Assembly: GCA_947450015.1 (NCBI GenBank)
Contig: CANFUB010000039.1
Location: 1 to 13,667, forward strand
DNA from: Bacteroidota bacterium
GTDB taxonomy: Bacteria; Bacteroidota; Bacteroidia; NS11-12g; UBA955
Direction of reading: 5' to 3'
DNA length: 13,667 nt
The notes under the pieces are model-generated. The model did no database searches, had not been told where the DNA came from, and saw only the letters and a program-made list of their open reading frames with translations. Numbering within the stretch: the stretch's first letter is position 1; the number at the start of each line of letters is the position of its first letter. Below are positions 6,621 through 12,281 of this stretch, piece after piece. A program made the position numbers and the translations under genes.

Positions 6621-6872
6621 TTAAGTTTTTTTATAAATTGCTTTACCCCATTTTATTTTATCCCAAATTCTCTCATGAACGAAATAACCAATGGTAGTGT
6701 AAATATTACTGACAATCATAAAACCCATTGCCACCTTTATTTGACCTGTAAATAGATAGATTGAGATAAAGTCAAGAATTAGTATGACCACCCTGTAACT
6801 AACTGTTTTTACAATAGATCTGGGGAGTGTTTCCATAGCATGGTGTATTTTTGGAAGAAGTTTTTCTATCAT
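6621..6872 (-). CDS. DUF2061 small membrane protein
   Basis: An 83-aa protein with the DUF2061 pattern: a conserved SIVKTVSYRVVILILDF stretch (19-35), two membrane-spanning segments (about 26-42 and 46-65), and the closing motif ERIWDKIKWG (67-76). Members are small inner-membrane proteins of unknown function, often found beside sulfur or stress genes. Its ATG lies 17 bp after the stop of the DUF202 gene, so it is the last gene of the usp-DUF202-DUF2061 run. It converges on the primase-like gene across a 215-bp repeat-rich gap. The length is normal for a stand-alone DUF2061 protein. Confidence 0.8.
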   Translation of the reverse strand: MIEKLLPKIHHAMETLPRSIVKTVSYRVVILILDFISIYLFTGQIKVAMGFMIVSNIYTTIGYFVHERIWDKIKWGKAIYKKT

Positions 6873-6889
6873 TTTTTGTGATTATTTAT

Positions 6890-7315
6890 CTAATACCTAC
6901 TTGTATTTTCAATTAAATATAAAATAAGCAAAATACTAATGATGAGAACTGTTATTGTGAGTGAAAGAATTAATATTGATGTAGATTGGAATGAGTCATT
7001 TATCAGTTGTTTTTCCGTTTTTTTATATTTTACATAAGATAATACCAAAACGATAGCTCCAACAGCAACCAAGAATATACCTATAAGTGAAGAATAGCCA
7101 TGTTGAATAGGAATTGATGTGTTTTTGCCAAGTAAAAGGGAAATTTGTTTTACGAATAGCGAGAATTTAACCACTACAAAACCAAAAGCCATAATACCAA
7201 TGCTGGTTCTTATCCATGCTAATAGTGTTCGTTCATTGGCTAAATGGTCTCTTGCATCTTGCTTTTTCATTGTTTCATTTGCAAGTATTTCTTTATCCGG
7301 TTTTAATGATTCCAT
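6890..7315 (-). CDS. DUF202/YidH family inner-membrane protein
   Basis: A 141-aa protein carrying the DUF202 signature at residues 23-46: DHLANERTLLAWIRTSIGIM followed by AFGF. Three membrane segments are visible (about 34-54, 75-95 and 112-135), with a charged cytosolic N-terminus and a Lys-rich loop between the second and third (YVKYKKTEKQ). The biochemical role of bacterial DUF202 proteins is not established; some relatives carry the domain as part of vacuolar transporter chaperones in eukaryotes. Its start is 9 bp after the universal stress gene's stop, indicating one transcript. The association with a stress protein and metal-efflux genes suggests an envelope stress role, which is inference. 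Confidence 0.85.
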   Translation of the reverse strand: MESLKPDKEILANETMKKQDARDHLANERTLLAWIRTSIGIMAFGFVVVKFSLFVKQISLLLGKNTSIPIQHGYSSLIGIFLVAVGAIVLVLSYVKYKKTEKQLINDSFQSTSILILSLTITVLIISILLILYLIENTSRY

Positions 7316-7324
7316 TTCCCAATT

Positions 7325-7747
7325 CTATTTAGTTGGCACAATAAATACCGGTTTAGTGGAATGCCTTATTATCTTTTCTGCAATACTACCCATCAACAGA
7401 TGCGATAATCCTGTTCTGCCATGCGTACCTAAAACAATAATATCTGCTTCCCATTCCTCTGCTACTTTTAAAATATCTTCAAAGGGATTTCCTACTTTTA
7501 CAAAAGTCCAAACTTTATAGTCTCTAAATACTTTATCAATAAGGATTTGCTGGTTTTTTTTGCAATCATTTTTTTCAATGTCCCCTAATTCTTTTGGCGT
7601 TAATCCGCCATCGGTCATCAGAGCCGTAACATCAACAATACTTACCAAAGCAATCTCCGCATTTAATTGTTTTCCAAACTCAAATCCAATTGTTGCAACT
7701 TTTTCAGAAGTTGGTCCGTCATCAATTGCTATTAATACTTTTTTCAT
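7325..7747 (-). CDS. Universal stress protein, UspA family
   Basis: A 140-aa single-domain Usp protein. I chose the ATG at 7747 (MKKVLIAIDDGPTSEKV), where the first beta strand of the fold begins; a start at 7774 would add nine residues with no family counterpart. The ATP-binding signature G-2x-G-9x-G-S is complete near the C-terminus: GTHG at 107-110, nine residues, then G120 S121, with D9/D10 at the end of strand 1. It should therefore be an ATP-binding member, a cytoplasmic dimer induced by stress. It heads the three-gene minus-strand run with DUF202 and DUF2061, after a 196-bp gap that probably contains its promoter. Usp genes are frequent passengers on metal-resistance islands. Confidence 0.92.
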   Translation of the reverse strand: MKKVLIAIDDGPTSEKVATIGFEFGKQLNAEIALVSIVDVTALMTDGGLTPKELGDIEKNDCKKNQQILIDKVFRDYKVWTFVKVGNPFEDILKVAEEWEADIIVLGTHGRTGLSHLLMGSIAEKIIRHSTKPVFIVPTK

Positions 7748-7943
7748 TTTAAGCGATTGTTTATGTTTTAGCAAGAGCGAATTTACTACATTTATATCCT
7801 GTTATTGTTATATAATTAATTTAAAGTTTCATTTTTTGAACATTCTTATTCCCGGCCATATAACCCTCCCCAAAAATGAACTGAAGCAGTATTTTTCCTT
7901 TGGATTTGGAACTCTTACTGAAAAAACTTATAAAATAGCTGGG
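7748..7943. other. Intergenic region upstream of usp; no clear feature
   Basis: This gap separates the exported-protein gene from the usp gene, both on the minus strand. The usp promoter should lie here, but I find no good TAnnTTTG box on the minus strand and no hairpin with a T-run. ATAACCC near 7860 and GGGTTAT near 7939 are inverted copies about 70 bp apart, probably by chance. Confidence 0.3.
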
Positions 7944-8279
7944 TTATTTATCTTGCTTCATGATATAATAATAAGTAAAAAAATGGTCGTGAGAGGTTGT
8001 AAAAGCTGTTACCAATATCCACCCCATTGAATTCATATATTCCAAAACATCTGATATTTCTGTAAATGATTCAGCTTTACTCTTTATTTTCTCACCTTCA
8101 ACGGAATCCTTAGCAAAGTATTTTTGTCCAAAATCTACGGTTATATTAAAACTGCCAGTGGAAAAACTTCTTTTAACTGCTTTGAATTGAAAATAAATTT
8201 CAGTTTGTGCATTGCCATTGCTTTGGCTAGTCAGTTTCAATGACATTAATAGGAAACCTATAAATATTGAGTATTTCAT
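7944..8279 (-). CDS. Small exported protein of unknown function, downstream of the metal ATPase
   Basis: A 111-aa protein I do not recognise. I chose the ATG at 8279 (MKYSIFIGFLLMSLKLTSQS), which gives a Sec signal peptide of about 20-24 residues and an 11-bp gap to the ATPase stop; the frame is open up to 8372, but that would overlap the ATPase gene. The mature part starts near SNGNAQTEIYFQFKAVKRSF, continues with beta-rich sequence (FNITVDFGQKY), a charged helix (SVEGEKIKSKAESF) and ends with SDVLEYMNSMGWILVTAF and a Tyr-rich tail (FFTYYYIMKQDK). The 'GW..V.AF' end resembles small Bacteroidota periplasmic proteins of unknown role. Its place as the last gene of the ATPase run suggests a periplasmic accessory to metal export. 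It has no Cys and few His residues, so it is not an obvious metal chaperone. Confidence 0.65.
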   Translation of the reverse strand: MKYSIFIGFLLMSLKLTSQSNGNAQTEIYFQFKAVKRSFSTGSFNITVDFGQKYFAKDSVEGEKIKSKAESFTEISDVLEYMNSMGWILVTAFTTSHDHFFTYYYIMKQDK

Positions 8280-8290
8280 ATCGAAGCATA

Positions 8291-10297
8291 TTAAAATTTC
8301 ATTTTTTGTATCCTTATCACATTCAATATAGCCAATAGTGCCACACCAACGTCCGCAAAAACGGCTTCCCACATGGTAGCCAAACCACCTGCACCCAATG
8401 TCAAAACAATCACTTTTACTGCAAAAGCAAGAGTGATGTTTTGCCAGACAATTCTTTTGGTTTGCTTGCCAATGTTGATGGCCATTGCTATTTTGCTCGG
8501 CTTGTCATCCTGTATAACTACATCAGCCGTTTCAATAGTTGCATCACTGCCAAGACCGCCCATTGCAATGCCCACATTGCTCAAAGCCACAACAGGGGCA
8601 TCATTTACCCCGTCACCAACAAAAGCAACTGTTTCTTTTCGGTCTTTGATTTCTTTGATTTTGTTTACTTTGTCCTCAGGTAGTAAATCACCAAAAGCAT
8701 TGTCAATACTTAGACTTTTAGCTACATATTGCACCACACTGTTTTTATCACCACTTAACATAGTGGTTTTTATATTCATACTGTGAAGTTTGTCTACCGC
8801 CTCTTGTGCATCTTCCTTTATCTTGTCCGCTATGGTTATATAACCTGCAAATTTTTTATCGTAAGCAATGGCAATCAATGTATAAACAATGGTATTAGGG
8901 TCAATATCATAAGCAATATTATATTTATCCATCAATTTAAGATTGCCAACTAAGAATTCTTTACCCTTAATATTTGCTTTTAACCCTTGCCCTGCAATTT
9001 CTTCCACATTGGTAAGCGCAATTTCTGTTTGTGTGTTGCCAACATGTTCCTGAATGGCGGTGGCAACCGGATGGGTACTCTGTGTTTCCAGAGCATTGAC
9101 CATTAGAAGAATTTCATCTTTATCGAACTCTGATTTGATGACCACTTCCTGAACCTTAAATACCCCTTCGGTCATGGTACCTGTTTTATCCATCACCACA
9201 TTTTGAATATTGGCAATAATGTCCAAAAAATTACTGCCTTTAAACAATATACCATTTTTACTGGCCGCACCGATACCACCAAAATACCCCAAAGGGATAC
9301 TGATAACCAATGCACAAGGGCAGGATATAACCAGAAAAATGAGTGAACGGTACAACCATTCCTTAAATACATACCCATCAACAAAAAAGTAGGGTAATAA
9401 GCAAATAGCAACGGCCAAGAATACAACAATCGGGGTATAGATTTTAGCGAACTTTCGTATAAATAATTCGGTAGGTGCTTTTTGTGCAGTGGCACTTTGA
9501 ACCAGTTCCAGAATTTTGCTCAACTTACTATCGGTATAGGCAACGGTTACTGTTACTTGTGCAACAGTATTGAGGTTAATCATTCCTGCCAAAACAGTTT
9601 CACCTTTTGTTTTGGTGTCCGGTTTACTTTCACCTGTCAAGGCTGCTGTATTGAATGAAGCGGTATCAGAAAGCAATTCACCATCCAACCCCAGTTTTTC
9701 ACCAGATTTCAATTGAATAATGTCACCAATTTTAGCATCTTCAGCTTTGATGATTTTGGGTTGATGATTTTCTAAAATAGTTACCTCATCTGGTCTTTGG
9801 TCTAATAAAGTCTTAATATTGGCTTTTGCCCTTCTTACAGCCAAGGTCTGAAACACTTCACCAACCGCATAAAACAACATCACTGCCACACCCTCTGGGT
9901 ACTCGCCAATGGCAAATGCGCCAATTGTGGCAATACACATTAATAGAAACTCCGAAAATATCTCACCTTTTGTTATGCTTTCAAACGCTTCTTTCATAAC
10001 CGGCAAACCAACAGGAATATAAGCAGCAATATACCAGACAATTCTTAGCCAACTCGTAAACCATTCAGGTTTTACATAATTCTCCAATACAATTGCTGCT
10101 AAAAGCAATGCCAGACTAATGATAGCAGGTAAAAACATTTTAAAGAGGCTTTCGCTGCCTCCTGAATGATCATGTTCATCATCACCATCTTTGTGTATAT
10201 GCTCTGTTTTGGCATTTATTTTTTCCTCTAACGAACAACAAGTCATTTTGCCCAGTGCATCGTAAGTGTGTTTGTGGTTTGGGTTTGTATTAATCAT
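8291..10297 (-). CDS. Zn/Cd/Pb-exporting P1B-type ATPase (ZntA/CadA type)
   Basis: A 668-aa P1B-type ATPase that would pump Zn2+, Cd2+ or Pb2+ from cytoplasm to periplasm using ATP. Motifs seen: TGES (221-224), the ion-binding CPC in membrane helix 6 (C326-C328), phosphorylation site D370 (DKTGT), HP locus H409-P410, and GDGVND (561-566). K628 (FAVKV) and D649 (FADVG) near the C-terminus match the membrane residues typical of the ZntA (P1B-2) subgroup rather than the copper pumps. There is no ferredoxin-like HMA domain. Instead the N-terminal 50 residues carry His and Asp clusters (HKH, HIHKDGDDEHDH) and a CCSLEE motif (C20-C21) resembling the CCxxEE zinc-binding motif of plant P1B-2 pumps. 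It starts 8 bp after the His-rich membrane-protein gene, so they are one transcript. Confidence 0.95.
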   Translation of the reverse strand: MINTNPNHKHTYDALGKMTCCSLEEKINAKTEHIHKDGDDEHDHSGGSESLFKMFLPAIISLALLLAAIVLENYVKPEWFTSWLRIVWYIAAYIPVGLPVMKEAFESITKGEIFSEFLLMCIATIGAFAIGEYPEGVAVMLFYAVGEVFQTLAVRRAKANIKTLLDQRPDEVTILENHQPKIIKAEDAKIGDIIQLKSGEKLGLDGELLSDTASFNTAALTGESKPDTKTKGETVLAGMINLNTVAQVTVTVAYTDSKLSKILELVQSATAQKAPTELFIRKFAKIYTPIVVFLAVAICLLPYFFVDGYVFKEWLYRSLIFLVISCPCALVISIPLGYFGGIGAASKNGILFKGSNFLDIIANIQNVVMDKTGTMTEGVFKVQEVVIKSEFDKDEILLMVNALETQSTHPVATAIQEHVGNTQTEIALTNVEEIAGQGLKANIKGKEFLVGNLKLMDKYNIAYDIDPNTIVYTLIAIAYDKKFAGYITIADKIKEDAQEAVDKLHSMNIKTTMLSGDKNSVVQYVAKSLSIDNAFGDLLPEDKVNKIKEIKDRKETVAFVGDGVNDAPVVALSNVGIAMGGLGSDATIETADVVIQDDKPSKIAMAINIGKQTKRIVWQNITLAFAVKVIVLTLGAGGLATMWEAVFADVGVALLAILNVIRIQKMKF

Positions 10298-10305
10298 TTT
10301 TCTAA

Positions 10306-10929
10306 TTAAGTGAAATAAGCAATGATTCCTGTTAGGATAAGTATGATGCCGATGATGAGACGTTCATTGTGTTCAAGGAAATGAAAATTTATTTTCTCAA
10401 ATCCTTTTAATGCTAAATAAACTAGCAATACCATCATGGCAACAGTAATAGTTAAATAAATTACTGAAACAGATATTATACCTGCCCAACCTGCACTACC
10501 AGCAGTGAAATAATACGTTTCTAATTCAATACAAGGTGAAAAAAACATTGCAATTGCTAAAGATGTTGTTATTGCAGCTACAGAAGAACGATTAATTTTA
10601 TTTTCATCGTGATGATGATGTTTGCTGTGGTTTAATTCCTTAAGATGAAGTAAGAGGTAAATTAATCCTAAACCCCCTAATATGGCAGGTGCAAGCCACT
10701 TGAATATTTGATTATAGCGTTCCGAAAATTCATATCCTGCCCAGCCTACAAGCAACCCAATCAATATAGTACTTGCAATATGTGCAATACCTGAGATTAA
10801 GGTGACACGGAGTGTTAATGCACGGCTCCACTTTTCACCTTTACTTATAGCAACAATTGGCAGCCAATGATTGGGAATGGCTGCGTGAACGATGCTTAAT
10901 AGAAAAGCACTTACTAATAGATGTATCAT
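10306..10929 (-). CDS. His-rich six-helix membrane protein, possible metal transporter
   Basis: A 207-aa integral membrane protein with about six helices (near 2-18, 40-62, 76-95, 117-133, 149-173 and 189-206). Conserved-looking motifs are HAAIPNHWLP (15-24), GIAHIASTI (47-55) and FFSPCIE (129-135). A cytosolic or periplasmic loop between helices 3 and 4 carries a histidine cluster (HSKHHHHDE, 101-109). This arrangement recalls the RcnA/UreH/TauE-like transporter superfamily, whose members move nickel, cobalt or other ions and often have a His-rich loop, but I cannot name the family. It is 8 bp upstream of the P1B ATPase, so metal delivery or parallel export is likely. A 160-bp region with alternative hairpins separates it from the CzcB adaptor gene upstream. 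Confidence 0.7.
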   Translation of the reverse strand: MIHLLVSAFLLSIVHAAIPNHWLPIVAISKGEKWSRALTLRVTLISGIAHIASTILIGLLVGWAGYEFSERYNQIFKWLAPAILGGLGLIYLLLHLKELNHSKHHHHDENKINRSSVAAITTSLAIAMFFSPCIELETYYFTAGSAGWAGIISVSVIYLTITVAMMVLLVYLALKGFEKINFHFLEHNERLIIGIILILTGIIAYFT

Positions 10930-10971
10930 TTTTGTATTGATTTAAAGTTGTTTAAGTATATAATCCACACA

Positions 10972-11063
10972 ATTACCAATATGGTGGGCGAGGGGACTTG
11001 GTAATAAAAATAGTTAAATGTACTAAACTATCTTAAAACCAAGTTCTCACCCGTATTTTTTTT
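10972..11063. promoter_or_regulatory. Mutually exclusive hairpins between czcB-like and His-rich membrane-protein genes
   Basis: ATTACCAA (10972-10979) and TTGGTAAT (10998-11005) are a perfect 8-bp inverted repeat. The same TTGGT can instead pair with ACCAAG at 11038: GGGCGAGGGGACTTGGT (10986-11002) faces ACCAAGTTCTCACCC (11038-11052) with 11 consecutive pairs, two of them wobble, and ATAGTT/AACTAT (11010-11015, 11026-11031) forms a small inner stem. On the plus strand the larger hairpin is followed by eight T (11056-11063) and would be a terminator. On the minus strand, where the genes lie, it sits in the leader of the membrane-protein/ATPase transcript, so it could be an attenuator, operator or a block to antisense transcription. 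The pairings are seen; the function is inferred. Confidence 0.5.
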
Positions 11064-11090
11064 GTTTATTTATTGATTTTTAGCTGATTC

Positions 11091-12233
11091 TTATTCCTCT
11101 TCTTCCATGTTTTTCATTTTCATTAGCAGTGTGTAAGCCCCGCTAATGACAAAAGTTTTGTTTTTCATGTCTGTACTATCGGCAAATGAAATTTGGGTAT
11201 ATCCATTTTCGTTGTTTTGTGTAGTGACCTCCAGCATTTCGTACTTATTTTTTTCACTTTGGGTAAATACATATTGTTTGCCTTCGAAACGAACCAAACC
11301 ATCATTGTGAATAACGAAAGCATTGTTGGTAGATACCTCCACCTCTGCATTCATATACATTCCAGGTATTAGCGACTTGTCATATTGCTCAAAATGACAT
11401 TGAACCTGAGTGGTTCTTTCAGAGGTAACATCTTTGCCAATCAATATTATCTCACAAGTGTATTTTTTGTTTGGGTTGGTATTGTTGTAAGCAAATATCT
11501 TTTGCCCGATAGAAATCTTGTACAAATCTTTTTCAAAAATGGTCAATGTTAAATGAATATCCTCAGGATTGACCAATTCAAACAACACGTCCGTTGGGGT
11601 TATATATTTTCCGATGTTCATTTTTACTTGTGATACAAAACCGTCAATGGGTGAAGTGATGGTGATATTCTTAGAGATATTGCTTTCATTTAAGTTGTCA
11701 GGGTTCAAGCCAATTAATTTTAAGCGCTCCCCTAATGATTTTATAAGGATTTTTTGAGAAATATAGTCGGTTTGAGCATTTTGGAAGATTTTGTCGCTAC
11801 TGGCTTTGCTCTGATTCAATTCCTTTTGACGGAAATACTCAGTTTCAATGGAAGTGAAATGTGCTTTGGCCATCAGGAAATCTTGTTGCAGTTGTATGTA
11901 TTGCTGGTCTTCCATAGTGGCAATTACTTCCCCTTTGTTGATATGCATACCCGCCAACAGTTTTGTAGATTTAAGATAACCACCCATTGGAACACTGACA
12001 GATACCATATTTTGGGGTGGTACTTCTATTTTCCCGTTCACTTTCAGTAAAGATGAAATATTACGTTGCTCAATTTTCCCGATTTTTATTTCTGAATTTT
12101 CGAGTTGGGCATCGGTAAGTTCAACGGTATTTTCGTTAGGAGTTTCTTCGGATTTGACTTCCGTCTTTTTATTGCTGCTGCAAGCTATAAGCGTTGCAAA
12201 TATTATTGCTATGATGATAAATTTTGTATTCAT
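11091..12233 (-). CDS. RND efflux periplasmic adaptor lipoprotein (CzcB/CusB family)
   Basis: A 380-aa membrane-fusion protein linking an inner-membrane RND pump to its outer-membrane channel. The first 18 residues are a lipoprotein signal (MNTKFIIIAIIFATLIAC, lipobox LIAC, C18). The usual adaptor order follows: first lipoyl half (VPMGGYLKSTKLLAGMHINK, about 78-110), an alpha-helical hairpin (108-175), second lipoyl half (ITSPIDGFVSQVKMNIGKY, about 192-210), beta barrel (220-300, including LIPGMYMNAEVEV) and membrane-proximal domain to about 370. The tail is acidic (MEEEE). It lies 48 bp after the RND-channel fusion gene and serves that pump. Absence of the N-terminal Met-rich extension of CusB leaves the metal uncertain; the Zn/Cd/Co type (CzcB) fits the neighbouring ZntA-type ATPase. 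Confidence 0.9.
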   Translation of the reverse strand: MNTKFIIIAIIFATLIACSSNKKTEVKSEETPNENTVELTDAQLENSEIKIGKIEQRNISSLLKVNGKIEVPPQNMVSVSVPMGGYLKSTKLLAGMHINKGEVIATMEDQQYIQLQQDFLMAKAHFTSIETEYFRQKELNQSKASSDKIFQNAQTDYISQKILIKSLGERLKLIGLNPDNLNESNISKNITITSPIDGFVSQVKMNIGKYITPTDVLFELVNPEDIHLTLTIFEKDLYKISIGQKIFAYNNTNPNKKYTCEIILIGKDVTSERTTQVQCHFEQYDKSLIPGMYMNAEVEVSTNNAFVIHNDGLVRFEGKQYVFTQSEKNKYEMLEVTTQNNENGYTQISFADSTDMKNKTFVISGAYTLLMKMKNMEEEE

Positions 12234-12253
12234 TTTATTTATTGTTTAATTCA

Positions 12254-12272
12254 TGAAACTTAAGCAGTTTCA
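12254..12272. repeat. Short perfect hairpin between RND fusion and adaptor genes
   Basis: TGAAACT (12254-12260) and AGTTTCA (12266-12272) form a 7-bp stem with a five-base loop inside the 48-bp gap between two co-directional genes. No T-run follows on either strand, so it is not a convincing terminator. It may be an mRNA processing or stability element between the two cistrons. Confidence 0.35.
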
Positions 12273-12281
12273 AAATTGAAT

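Noticed and set aside
7838..8030. Plus-strand frame across the usp upstream gap (ILIPGHITLPKNELKQY)
   Set aside because: It is part of a frame running antisense through usp and the exported-protein gene. There is no start signal of its own and no family resemblance.
9193..9495. 100-aa minus-strand frame inside the P1B ATPase gene, and plus-strand frames at 8373-8786
   Set aside because: These are out-of-frame or antisense shadows of a gene with complete conserved motifs.
10982..10998. Minus strand reads GTCCCCTCGCCCACCA, like a tRNA 3' end with CCA
   Set aside because: The acceptor and CCA part fits, but the preceding bases do not make a proper T-loop, and the segment is already part of the hairpins at 10972-11063. 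A second attachment site here would also split the metal genes. It is worth a database match against the genome's tRNAs.
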